Assembly (NCBI GenBank): GCA_017994815.1
Contig: JAGOJY010000025.1
Location: 1 to 61,925 of the forward strand
From: Acidobacteriota bacterium
GTDB taxonomy: Bacteria; Acidobacteriota; Polarisedimenticolia; J045
DNA length: 61,925 bases
Reading direction: 5' to 3'
The position numbers were made by a program, and so were the translations under genes. Positions 32,459 to 40,680 of the stretch are shown one piece after another. How positions within the stretch are numbered: the first letter of the stretch is position 1; each line of letters opens with the position of its first letter. The notes below the pieces were generated by a model that did no database searches, had not been told where the DNA came from, and worked only from the letters and a program-made list of their open reading frames with translations.

Positions 32459-33546
32459 GTTTGCTTCTCCACGGTGCCGTTCGTCACGTGCAGCCGGCGG
32501 AAGCCCTCCGGCACCGGCAGGTGCGGCTTCGAACTCGCGGCGATCAGTTGCGCCTCGCGGCCGGCGGCATCGAGTTGGGCGGCGCAGCGATCCGGGTCGA
32601 GGTCCGTGTCGGCGTCGTCGAGCAGCAACAGCGGCGTGGTGCCGCGGCTCGCGCGGACCTGACGCGCCATGGCCAGGACCAGCGCGCCGAGCGCCGCCCG
32701 GACCTGGCCCGACGACCCGATCTGCAGCAGGTCCTGCCCGTCGAGGTCGATGTCGAGGTCGTCGCGATGCGGTCCCACCAAGGTCGCTCCCAGCCGACGT
32801 TCGCGCTCGCGTGCCCGCTGCAACCGCTCGAGCAGCGTCATTTTCTCACCCGCGGTCGGCCCCGCGGGCCCGGGCTCGCGGTATCGCAGGGCCACTCGAC
32901 CCCCTTCCGGGAACAGCCCCGGCCATGCCCCGAGGTCGCCCTGCCACGCCGCGATCTGGCGCCGCCGGCGCGCCGCGACCTCGATGCCCGTCCGGGCCAG
33001 CACCTCGTCCCACGGGTCGATGTCGCGGTCGGCCGCGCCGGCCCGCAACAGGTGGTTCCTGTGGGCCAGCGCGCGACGGTACTCGCCGAGCCCGGCGAGG
33101 TGCGCCGGCTCGGCGGCAGCGGTCGCGCGATCCACGAAGCGGCGCCGTTCGGCAGGGCTGCCGGCGATCGACCGGATGCCGTCGCCCGTGAGAACCAGCG
33201 CCGCGAGATGGCCCAGATAATCCGCGAGCTTTGCGTCGTATTCTCCCACGCGGAGCACCCTTCCGCCACGCTCCCGGGGCAGCGCAAACCGCAGAACCAG
33301 CGGGCTTTTCTCGGGTTCGCAAAGGCCGCCCGAGACCCCCAGGAACGGCGCTCCGAGCGTGATCGCCTCGCGCGGGTCCCGGGCCCGGAACGACCGCGTT
33401 GTCGCCAGCAGGTAAGCCGCCTCGAGCAGCGACGATTTGCCCTGCGCGTTCGCGCCGGTGACCAGCACCGGGTCGGGTCCGAGCGGGATCCGCGCCGGCG
33501 CGAGGTTGCGGACCGACTCGACCTCGATCCACGCGAGATGCGACAT
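32452..33546 (-). CDS. recF: DNA replication and repair protein RecF
   Basis: A 364-residue SMC-like ATPase that helps load RecA at gaps. Walker A is TGANAQGKSSLLEAAYLLATTRSFR (residues about 30-54). The ABC signature region is QDLLQIGSSGQVRAALGALVLAMA, and Walker B is TTPLLLLDDADTDLDPDR. The helical arm includes FVDRATAAAEPAHLAGLGEYRRALAHRNHLL. The start MSHLAWIEVESVRNL at 33546 gives normal length. It follows dnaN on the same strand, in the standard dnaA-dnaN-recF-gyrB order. Its stop codon is part of a GC-hairpin repeat. Confidence 0.93.
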
Positions 33547-33757
33547 CAGGGCCGCGGGCCCCGCCCCGCCGTCCCGGCCAGGCCGCCTGCGCGCCATCGT
33601 CGTGACCGGGCACGCGGTACGCGTCGAGTCCAGGCCCGGGAGCCGGCAGGCGACACGGCACCCGGCAATCCACGCGACATGGTTCCGGTATGCGACGCGC
33701 GTCGAGGGGCGCGCCGGTGTTGGAGCGCCGGCGGCCTGACCCGCGACACCGTCCGGG

Positions 33758-34870
33758 TCACAGGGCCATGGGCATGACGATGTAGCGGTCCTGGCGCGCG
33801 TCGCCGCCGGGGCGCACCGGCTCGAGCAGGGCCTGCCCCATCGGCTCACCCAAGGACAGCCGCACGCGGTCGGTCGCCGTGGCCCCGAGGAAGTCGGCCA
33901 GATATTGCGCGTTGAAGCCGATCGAGACCGGCTTGCCGTCGTAGGTGATCGACAGGTCTTCCTGCGCGTCGCCGAGCTTCTCGTTCGACGACGAAACCTT
34001 GAGCTGCCCCTCGGACAGGTCGAAGCGGATCAGCCGCGTGTCCTCGTTGCTCAGCACCGCCACGCGTTCGATCGCGTCGCCCAGGGCGTCGGTGTCCACC
34101 TCGAAGACCTTGTCGTTGCCCTTCGGCACCACGCGCCGGTAGTCGGGGAAGCGCTGCTCCTGCAGGCTGGTGCTGATCTCGCGCTGGCCGATGACCGCGA
34201 TCAACCCCGCGGGCGACGCCCAGAGGTACACGTCGCCGTCCTGCTCGCCGGCCAGCTTGCCGATCTCGAACAGCGCCTTGCGCGGCACCAGCAGTTCCGG
34301 GAACCCCGCCCCCACCTTCTGCGCCGGCCGGCTGGAGATCGCCAACCGGTGCCCGTCCGTGGCCACCATGGTCAGGTCGCCCTCGCCCAACTCCCACAGC
34401 GCGCCCCCGAGCGTGTAGCGCGGGTCCTCGACGTTCACGGCGAAGATGACCCGCCGCACGGCGTCGGCCAGGTGCTCGGCGGCCATCGTCGCGTTCGGGT
34501 TGCCCTCGTGGGAGCGGAGCGCCGGGAACTGCTCGGGGTCCTGCGCCGCCAGCCGGTAGCGGATCGACCCGCAGCGGATGTGCATCGAGGTCCCCTCGAG
34601 CGAGAACTGGACCGTCCCCGAGGGCAAGCGCCGCACGATGTCGTGCAGCCGGCGGGCGTGCAGCGCGATCCGTCCCGCCACCTCGACGCTGGCCTGGGTC
34701 ACCGTGCGCAGCCCGACCTCGAGGTCCGTGGCGATCATCGTGAGCTGGCCGTCCTCGGTCGTGGTCAACGCCACGTTGGCCAGGATCGGCATCGTCGTCT
34801 TCTTCTCGACGATCCCCTGCACCAGACTCAGCTCTCGCACCAGTGCGCCCTGATCGACGGAGAACCGCAT
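33758..34870 (-). CDS. dnaN: DNA polymerase III beta sliding clamp
   Basis: A 370-residue ring-forming processivity clamp. Three repeated clamp domains are seen: MRFSVDQGALVRELSLVQGIVEKKTTMPILANVAL, then HLADAVRRVIFAVNVEDPRYTLGGALWELGEGDLTMVATDGHRLAI, then TDALGDAIERVAVLSNEDTRLIRFDLSEGQLKVSSSN. It ends QDRYIVMPMAL, the usual YxxMPxR/L clamp tail that lines the partner-binding pocket. It is second in the dnaA operon order. A 211-base spacer without an evident gene separates it from recF. Confidence 0.96.
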   Translation of the reverse strand: MRFSVDQGALVRELSLVQGIVEKKTTMPILANVALTTTEDGQLTMIATDLEVGLRTVTQASVEVAGRIALHARRLHDIVRRLPSGTVQFSLEGTSMHIRCGSIRYRLAAQDPEQFPALRSHEGNPNATMAAEHLADAVRRVIFAVNVEDPRYTLGGALWELGEGDLTMVATDGHRLAISSRPAQKVGAGFPELLVPRKALFEIGKLAGEQDGDVYLWASPAGLIAVIGQREISTSLQEQRFPDYRRVVPKGNDKVFEVDTDALGDAIERVAVLSNEDTRLIRFDLSEGQLKVSSSNEKLGDAQEDLSITYDGKPVSIGFNAQYLADFLGATATDRVRLSLGEPMGQALLEPVRPGGDARQDRYIVMPMAL

Positions 34871-35154
34871 CGCTCACCTCGTCGCGCCACGCGCGGTACC
34901 ACGACCATCAAACTTCAAATGATGTAGTGCTCAGTACCAGTAGAAGGCACTGTGGATCGTCTGGAAAACTCCCCAAGCATCGGCCCGCGAACGCCTTGTG
35001 CCGCCCGCGGGGCGTGGATCCCGGTGTGCGGGCCCAACGCCGGCGCCGGGGCGCCGGCCGCCGCGGCGGTCCTCAACGCGCCATTCTTGCACAGGGCTGT
35101 GGAGGCTGTGGACATGGTGCGGGGCCCCTCGGTCCGGCGGCGGGAAGCGGCTGT

Positions 35155-36459
35155 CTACGCCAGCTCCTGCTCGATCTGCGAGAGCACCTTGGCGGTCGAG
35201 CCGCCCTGGTCGCGCATCGCCGTGATCTTCTTGACCGCGTGCATGACCGTGGTGTGATGCATGCCGCCGAAGGCCTCGCCGATCGACGGGAAGCTCTCCT
35301 TGGCCAGCTTCTTGCCCAGGTACATCGCGATCTGGCGCGGGTACGAGATGCGCCGCGCGTTCGTGCGCGACTTGATGTCCTGGACCTTCAGCTCGAAGTG
35401 CCGCGCAACGACCCGGATGACCGTCTCCAGCGTGACCATTTCCTTTTCCGCCGGGATCAGGTTCTCGACGATGTCACGGGCCAGGTTCAGGCACGGCACC
35501 GCGTGTCGCAGGGAGGCTGCCGCCATTAGCGTCGTCAGGCAGCCTTCCAACTCGCGGACGTTGCTGCGGATGTGCCCGGCAATGAACAGGCAAACGTCCG
35601 AGGGCAGGGACCAGCCGCGCGAGCCGGCCATCTTGTTCAGGATCGCGACCTTGGTCTCAAGGTCCGGCGGCTGGATGTCGGCGATCAGGCCCCACTCGAA
35701 ACGGCTGCGCAGCCGCTCCTCGACCGACGGTATGCCGCGCGGCGGCTTGTCCGACGTGAGCACGATCTGCTTGCCCGCGTCGTACAGCGAGTTGAACGTG
35801 TGGAAGAACTCCTCCTGGGTGCTCTCCTTGCCGGCCAGGAACTGGACGTCGTCGATCAGGAGCACGTCCAGCGAGCGGCACTTCTCGCGAAAACGGGGCG
35901 TCTCCTCGAAGCGGATCGCCGAGATCAGGTCGTTCATGAACTGCTCGGACGTCATGTACCGCAGCCGGACGCTCGGGCGCGCGGCGAGCATCTTGTTGCC
36001 GATCGCCTGCATCAGGTGCGTCTTGCCCAGCCCCACACCGCCGTAGAGGAACAGCGGGTTGTACGTCCGCCCCGGCTGGTCGCAGATGGCGAGCGCCGCG
36101 GCGTGCGCGAACTGGTTGCACGACGACACGACGAAGTTGTCGAACGTGTAGCGCGGGTTCAGCCGGGCCAGCGGCAGCGGGCCGACCGAGTTGTCGATGC
36201 GGCGCGGCGGCACGAACTCGATCTCCGTCGCCGATAACCCGGCCTTGTGCAGCGTGGCGCGGATCGCGGGAAGGTACTGCGAACGCAACCACTCGGCAGA
36301 CATCTCGTTCGGCACGCTGATGCGCATCGTGTGTCCGTCGTAATCGAGTAGCCGCGTCGGGCGGAACCAGGTTTCGTAGGCCCCGGGGTTGACGTCGCGG
36401 CGCAACAGGGAGAGAACGTGTTCCCAATCGGTCGACACCGGGCGCGTGGTCGAGCTCAT
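35155..36459 (-). CDS. dnaA: Chromosomal replication initiator protein DnaA
   Basis: A 434-residue AAA+ initiator. Domain I is DWEHVLSLLRRDVNPGAYETWFRPTRLL; domain II is short. Domain III has Walker A LYGGVGLGKTHLMQAIG, Walker B VLLIDDVQFLAGK and the arginine-finger/sensor region SRFEWGLIADIQPPDLETKVAIL. Domain IV has PRQIAMYLGKKLAKESFPSIGEAFGGMHHTTVMHAVKKI. The DNA-recognition signature, normally GGRDHTTV or close to it, reads GGMHHTTV here, so the Asp that contacts the DnaA box is His. The ATG at 36459 was chosen; an earlier in-frame start would add a low-complexity N-terminus. It faces left from the origin region. Confidence 0.96.
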   Translation of the reverse strand: MSSTTRPVSTDWEHVLSLLRRDVNPGAYETWFRPTRLLDYDGHTMRISVPNEMSAEWLRSQYLPAIRATLHKAGLSATEIEFVPPRRIDNSVGPLPLARLNPRYTFDNFVVSSCNQFAHAAALAICDQPGRTYNPLFLYGGVGLGKTHLMQAIGNKMLAARPSVRLRYMTSEQFMNDLISAIRFEETPRFREKCRSLDVLLIDDVQFLAGKESTQEEFFHTFNSLYDAGKQIVLTSDKPPRGIPSVEERLRSRFEWGLIADIQPPDLETKVAILNKMAGSRGWSLPSDVCLFIAGHIRSNVRELEGCLTTLMAAASLRHAVPCLNLARDIVENLIPAEKEMVTLETVIRVVARHFELKVQDIKSRTNARRISYPRQIAMYLGKKLAKESFPSIGEAFGGMHHTTVMHAVKKITAMRDQGGSTAKVLSQIEQELA

Positions 36460-36850
36460 GCGCGTCTCATCCACAAGCGCAAGTGACTGCCGCGCGGCGA
36501 GATGGCATGACCGCGCCGGCGCGGCGTTCACAGGATTTCCACAACTGTGGAGGGTTAGTCGGGAGCGCGAGTCCTTGGATGACGCGGACTTGTGGCGACG
36601 ACACGGCCAAGCGAGGCCCCGTGCGGCCCACCAAGCACCCCCAGCCTGAGTTGCTTGCTCGGTTCAGCCGACTCTCGTCGGCGTCACGTTCACGTTGTTT
36701 TTAGTGTTCCCACAACCGGAAAAAGGTGCCGGGAAAACTACCACCAGATGTTGTTGCGGGCAACGCCATCGAGGCGAGAAAGTTCACGCACCAACAAGAA
36801 CAACATCGCCAACATCTTCGACGACGGCGCAACGTGCGCGCGGCGCCTTC
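36460..36850. other. Probable chromosomal replication origin (oriC)
   Basis: The gap between dnaA (leftward) and rpmH (rightward) is the classical oriC site. No perfect TTATCCACA box is seen, but a CCACAA core recurs: TCCACAA at 36470 and 36538, CCCACAA at 36709, and CCACAA on the other strand at 36590-36595. The copy at 36467-36475 (TCATCCACA) has one mismatch from the consensus. TCCACAACTGTGGA at 36538-36551 is a palindrome. An AT-richer stretch around 36695-36730 could be the unwinding element. More TGTGGA motifs lie on the far side of dnaA (34952, 35098, 35107). Confidence 0.65.
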
Positions 36851-36954
36851 GATGCGTAGCGCGAGAGCGACACGCCGCGGGCGACGCGCGAGCGACGGCC
36901 GACCGGCGAGCGGAAGCGGGCCGCGGCCGCGCGGGAGCGTGCCGGGCCAACACC

Positions 36955-36983
36955 TTGACAGCCCGGGGGTTCGTCCCTACCCT
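36955..36983 (+). promoter_or_regulatory. Sigma-70 promoter of the rpmH operon
   Basis: A consensus TTGACA (36955-36960), an exact 17-base spacer and TACCCT (36978-36983) lie about 115 bases before rpmH. This is the strongest promoter match seen in the window and fits the high expression of ribosomal protein L34. It would drive rpmH, rnpA, yidD, yidC and jag. Confidence 0.75.
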
Positions 36984-37098
36984 AACCGCTCTCTGACCCC
37001 CCGCGGACGGCGCGCAACCGGTGGCGCGTCGAGGGCGGCGGGCCGACGGCGCCGACCGGCGATGAACCACAAGCGGTCGAGGACAAAGGGCTTGCTCG

Positions 37099-37233
37099 AT
37101 GAAGCGGACGTTTCAACCGAACAGACGCAGGCGGAAGAAGACCCACGGCTTCCGGTCGCGCATGAGCACGACCGGCGGGCGCAACGTGCTCAAAAGGCGC
37201 CGGCAAAAGGGTCGCAAGCGCCTCACCGTCTGA
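37099..37233 (+). CDS. rpmH: 50S ribosomal protein L34 (bL34)
   Basis: A 44-residue, very basic ribosomal protein: [18 protein letters not shown], then [20 protein letters not shown] and RKRLTV. The length and the whole pattern are diagnostic of bL34. The purine run AAAGGG about 9 bases before the ATG can serve as ribosome binding site. It overlaps the rnpA frame by at least four bases, or completely if rnpA starts upstream. Confidence 0.97.
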   Translation: MKRTFQPNRRRRKKTHGFRSRMSTTGGRNVLKRRRQKGRKRLTV

Positions 37234-37607
37234 CCAGGGTCGCGCGGCAGACGTTCCGGCCGCGGCAGCGAATCCGCAAGCGAAGGGAGTACAAGCTCGT
37301 CTACGAGGGTGGTCTGCGCGTCGGCGGCGAGCACCTCGTGCTCTTCGTGCAGGCCAACGGGCTCGGCCATGCGCGGCTGGGCATGACGGCCACGCGCCGC
37401 GTCGGCACGGCCGTGACGCGCAACGCCGTGCGGCGGCGCGTGCGCGAGGCGTTCCGGCGCAGCCAGGACCGGCTCGGCCCGTGGGACATCGTCGTCAACA
37501 TCCGGTCCAGCGCGGCCGGACGCCCGGCGCGCGAGATCGAGCAGGAGTTCGTGACCCTCTGCGGGCGCGCGGCGCGGCTTCTCGCCCGGCAGGCGCCACG
37601 GCAATGA
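37230..37607 (+). CDS. rnpA: Ribonuclease P protein component, start codon unresolved
   Basis: The RNase P protein that helps the catalytic RNA trim tRNA 5' ends. Family motifs: [57 protein letters not shown] (the RNR signature region) and [27 protein letters not shown]. There is no ATG, GTG or TTG between the rpmH stop and the conserved N-terminus. The best local choice is a CTG at 37230 overlapping the rpmH TGA (CTGA), giving 125 residues. The frame stays open back through all of rpmH, with a TTG at 37092 and an ATG at 37062, so an extended protein that overlaps rpmH, as described in Thermus, is also possible. The end overlaps yidD by ATGA. Confidence 0.88.
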   Translation: MTRVARQTFRPRQRIRKRREYKLVYEGGLRVGGEHLVLFVQANGLGHARLGMTATRRVGTAVTRNAVRRRVREAFRRSQDRLGPWDIVVNIRSSAAGRPAREIEQEFVTLCGRAARLLARQAPRQ

Positions 37608-37831
37608 CGACGCTGCTCGGCCGCCCGCTCGTGGGGGCGATCCGGCTGTACCAGAGATTCGTCTCGCCACTGCTCGGGGCGCGCTGCCGGTTCGTGCCGT
37701 CCTGCTCCGAGTACGCGGCGATGGCGATCGAGGAATGGGGCGCGCTACGCGGTACGCTGCTCGCGCTCGGGCGCCTCGTGAGGTGCCACCCGTTCTGCAC
37801 CGGCGGGCTCGACCTGCCGCCGAGACGGTGA
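37604..37831 (+). CDS. yidD: Membrane protein insertion efficiency factor YidD
   Basis: A 75-residue protein of the YidD family, which assists YidC-dependent membrane insertion at the inner leaflet. Signature: [62 protein letters not shown]. The Cys-Ser-Glu-Tyr and CHP motifs are intact. It overlaps rnpA by four bases (ATGA) and precedes yidC by three, the usual order. Confidence 0.95.
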   Translation: MTTLLGRPLVGAIRLYQRFVSPLLGARCRFVPSCSEYAAMAIEEWGALRGTLLALGRLVRCHPFCTGGLDLPPRR

Positions 37832-37834
37832 GCG

Positions 37835-39604
37835 ATGGACCGAGACCAGACCATTCGAACGATTCTCGCCATCGCCCTCGCGGTGCTGGTGATGGTGGCG
37901 TGGACGATGCTGTTCCCGCAGCGGCCGCCCGCCCCGCAGCCCGCGCCGGCCGAAACGCCCGCCACGGCGCAGCAGTCGGCGCCGCCCGCCGCGGAACCGG
38001 AGCCCGGCGGCGCGGGCGCCGCGACTCCCCAGGCCGGCGCGGCGCCGGCACCCGCGCCCGCCGCCGCGGTCGCGGGCCAGGCCGGCGAGCCACCGTTCGA
38101 GGTCCGCACCCCGCACGTCGAGATCGAGTTCTCGGCCCGCGGGGCGCGGGTCATCTCGTGGAAGCTGCTCGGTTACCCCAGCCACCCCCAAGAGAAGAAG
38201 AGCGCGCCGGTGGACCTCGTCTCGACCGAGTCGCGCGCGCTCGACCGCCACGCGCTGCAGCTCGATCTCGGCGACGCGGAGCTCTCGAAGCGCGCCGGCG
38301 AAGCCTGGTTCCGGCACGAGGTCGGCCCGGCCAGCGCCGCCGACCGCTCCGCCCGCTCGCTTCCCGACGGCACGCAGCGCGTGGACTTCCGGTGGTCGGA
38401 CGGCGCCGGGCTCGAGGTGGCCAAGACCTTCTGGATCCCCGCCGACAGCGGCTACCTGGCGCAGGTCGAGTGGTCGGCGACCCGCAACGGGCAGCCGCTG
38501 CCGGGCGCGATGCTGCAGTGGGGCCCCGGGATCGGGGCGATCCCGGAGGCCGGCAGCAAGAACCAGTACGCCTACCGCGGCCCGGTGGTGGTCGCCTTGC
38601 CGGGCGGGATCGAGCGGCTGCAGCCGGCCAAGCAGTCGGGCGACATCTCGTGGAGCGCGATGGAGGCGCCGCGCTGGCTGGCGCTCGACGAACAGTACTT
38701 CGCCGTGGCGATGATCCCGCGGCAGCCCGCGCCGGCGGTCGCGCGCGTGGTGAACGTGCCGCAGGCCAGCAAGGGCGAGGAGAAGCAGTTCACGATCGGC
38801 ACCGCCGCCACGTCCGTCGCCATCTTCGCCGGACCGAAGGCGGGGCGGGTGCTGGCGGAGGTCGACCAGAAGCTCGGGACCAGCATTTCGCAGATGGTGA
38901 ACTGGGGCTTCTTCGGCTTCCTGGCCCACCCGCTGTACTCGGCCCTGGCGTGGCTGGAGCGGGGCGTCCGCAACTGGGGCCTGGCGATCATCCTGATCAC
39001 GGTCGTGATCAAGCTGATCTTCTTCCCGCTGACGCAGCGCTCGATGGTCCGCATGCGCCAGACGCAGCAGCGGATGGCGGCCCTGCAGCCCAAGATCCAC
39101 AAGCTGAAGGAGAAGTACCGCGACAAGCGCGACATGGAGTCGCGGCGCCAGATGAACGAAGAGATGATGGCGCTCTACAAGCGCGAGGGCGTCAACCCGG
39201 CCGCGAGCATGGTCGGCTGCCTGCCGCTCCTGCTGCAGCTGCCGGTGCTGTACGCCATGTACACGGTCCTGACCACCAGCATCGAGCTGCGCGGGGCCCC
39301 GTTCTTCGGCTGGATCCAGGACCTGTCGGCGGCCGACCCGTACTACATCACGCCGATCGTGATGGGCCTGACGATGCTGCTGCAGCAGGTCATGAGCATG
39401 ACCAAGACGGAGGACCCGCAGCAGCGGGCGCAGCAGCGGATGATGCTGATGATGCCCGTGATGTTCACCTGGTTTTTCCTCTGGATGCCGGTCGGGCTGG
39501 TGATCTACTGGCTCGTCAACAACATCCTGAGCATCGCGCAGCAGTGGCTGATCAATCGGCAGGCGTTGGCCGCGCCCGTGGCGGAGCCGGGGCGCGCACG
39601 TTGA
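37835..39604 (+). CDS. yidC: Membrane protein insertase YidC
   Basis: A 589-residue insertase of the long Gram-negative type. One membrane segment lies at residues about 8-27 (ILAIALAVLVMVAWTMLF). A Pro/Ala-rich linker follows to about 85, then a large periplasmic beta-sandwich (about 85-340, FEVRTPHVEIEFSARGARVISW). The conserved five-span insertase core comes last (about 360-575: GFFGFLAHPLYSALAWLERG, WGLAIILITVVIKLIFFPLTQRS, MVGCLPLLLQLPVLYAMYTVL, PYYITPIVMGLTMLLQQVMS, VMFTWFFLWMPVGLVIYWLVNNILSI). The periplasmic domain indicates a didermous cell. Third gene of the rpmH operon run. Confidence 0.96.
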   Translation: MDRDQTIRTILAIALAVLVMVAWTMLFPQRPPAPQPAPAETPATAQQSAPPAAEPEPGGAGAATPQAGAAPAPAPAAAVAGQAGEPPFEVRTPHVEIEFSARGARVISWKLLGYPSHPQEKKSAPVDLVSTESRALDRHALQLDLGDAELSKRAGEAWFRHEVGPASAADRSARSLPDGTQRVDFRWSDGAGLEVAKTFWIPADSGYLAQVEWSATRNGQPLPGAMLQWGPGIGAIPEAGSKNQYAYRGPVVVALPGGIERLQPAKQSGDISWSAMEAPRWLALDEQYFAVAMIPRQPAPAVARVVNVPQASKGEEKQFTIGTAATSVAIFAGPKAGRVLAEVDQKLGTSISQMVNWGFFGFLAHPLYSALAWLERGVRNWGLAIILITVVIKLIFFPLTQRSMVRMRQTQQRMAALQPKIHKLKEKYRDKRDMESRRQMNEEMMALYKREGVNPAASMVGCLPLLLQLPVLYAMYTVLTTSIELRGAPFFGWIQDLSAADPYYITPIVMGLTMLLQQVMSMTKTEDPQQRAQQRMMLMMPVMFTWFFLWMPVGLVIYWLVNNILSIAQQWLINRQALAAPVAEPGRAR

Positions 39605-39647
39605 CCACGGGCGCTCCTCGGGGGAGCGCGACGAAGCGGAGGCAAGG

Positions 39648-40535
39648 GTGAGCGAGGAGCGGCGGAAGTTCAGCGGACGGGACCTGGCCGAGGCGCTGGC
39701 CGCGGCCCGGGAGCACTTCGGGCTGGCGCGGCAGCAGATCGCGTACGAGGTCACCAGCCGGCCGAAGATCGGCATCGTCGGCGGGCCGAGTCCGGCCGTG
39801 GAGATCGAGGCCTGGCCGGCATCGCCGTCGGAGGTGCGGCCGATCCTCGAGCGGCCGGAGCGGCCGGAGCGCTTCGAGCGCGGCGGTCGCGGGGGTCGGG
39901 ACCGCGGCGGCCGGGGCGGTGGCGGGCGCGGCGGACCGCGCGAGGACCGGCCGCGGCGCGAGCGCGGGTTCGACCGCGACCGCGGGTTCGACGAGCGGGC
40001 CGACGAGGCCCCGCCCGAGCGCCGGCCGATCATGCCCGCGCCCGAGGTGACCGAAGCGCAGGAGATCCTGCGCCACGTCGCCGGCGCGATCATCGCCGGG
40101 CTCGACCTCCAGCTCACGGTCGACGGGATCGACGAGAACGAGATCGGCCTGCGCGTGAAGCTCGAAGGCGAGGATGTCCCGCTGCTGCTGGAGTCCGAGG
40201 CCGAGGGGCTGGAGGCCCTCCAGTACGTGGCGAACCGCGCGCTGCAGAAGGACGGCCGCGTCGACAAACGCGTGTCGTTCGACGCGGGCGGCTTCCGCGC
40301 GCGGGAGGAAGCGCGCTGGATCGAGCAGGCCCGCACGATCGCGGACGAGGTCCGCCAGACCGGCCGGGGCCGCAAGATGCCGCCGATGGGCCCGTACGAG
40401 CGGCGCATCGTGCACATGGCGCTCAACGGCGTCGAGGGGATCCGGACTTTTTCCACCGGCAGCGGCTACCACCGCCGCCTGCACATCGCCCCCGCCGGCT
40501 CCACCGACCCCACCGACCCCGAAGAGGACTCGTAA
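39648..40535 (+). CDS. jag: Jag/KhpB family RNA-binding protein with KH and R3H domains
   Basis: A 295-residue RNA-binding protein. A Jag-N domain (KFSGRDLAEALAAAREHFGLARQQIAYEV, residues 6-36) leads into an Arg/Gly-rich disordered linker (about 60-115, with RGGRDRGGRGGGGRGG). The KH domain is at about 125-205, with the usual loop partly altered. The R3H domain is at about 210-275 (FRAREEARWIEQARTIADEVRQTG, MGPYERRIVHMALNG, with R-x3-H). Jag proteins follow yidC in many genomes and influence division or envelope-gene RNAs. GTG start at 39648. The long RG-rich linker is larger than in the Firmicute proteins and could itself bind RNA. Confidence 0.92.
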   Translation: MSEERRKFSGRDLAEALAAAREHFGLARQQIAYEVTSRPKIGIVGGPSPAVEIEAWPASPSEVRPILERPERPERFERGGRGGRDRGGRGGGGRGGPREDRPRRERGFDRDRGFDERADEAPPERRPIMPAPEVTEAQEILRHVAGAIIAGLDLQLTVDGIDENEIGLRVKLEGEDVPLLLESEAEGLEALQYVANRALQKDGRVDKRVSFDAGGFRAREEARWIEQARTIADEVRQTGRGRKMPPMGPYERRIVHMALNGVEGIRTFSTGSGYHRRLHIAPAGSTDPTDPEEDS

Positions 40536-40542
40536 CCGAGGT

Positions 40543-40566
40543 ACGGGCCGCCGCCAGGCGGCCCGG
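40543..40566. terminator. GC-rich hairpin after jag
   Basis: CGGGCCGCC and GGCGGCCCG form a 9-base stem with a 4-base loop just behind the jag stop. It can end the rpmH-jag transcript. It is also related to the GGGCCG repeat family of this window. Confidence 0.5.
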
Positions 40567-40647
40567 CCATGACGGCGTCCCGGGGTGCGCGCCATCGCGG
40601 CGCGCACGCGTCCGTCTGTCGCGCCGGGAGCCGCCCGCGTCAACTGC

Positions 40648-40676
40648 GGGGACGGGCTCAGGAGCAGCCTGTCCCC
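40648..40676. terminator. GGGGAC...GTCCCC hairpin between convergent genes
   Basis: An 11-base stem with one G-T pair (GGGGACGGGCT/AGCCTGTCCCC) lies between the convergent jag and pepQ genes, a few bases before the pepQ stop. The stem is followed by TTCAT. It matches the hairpins at 10607 and 15815 in its outer arms. Confidence 0.5.
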
Positions 40677-40680
40677 TTCA

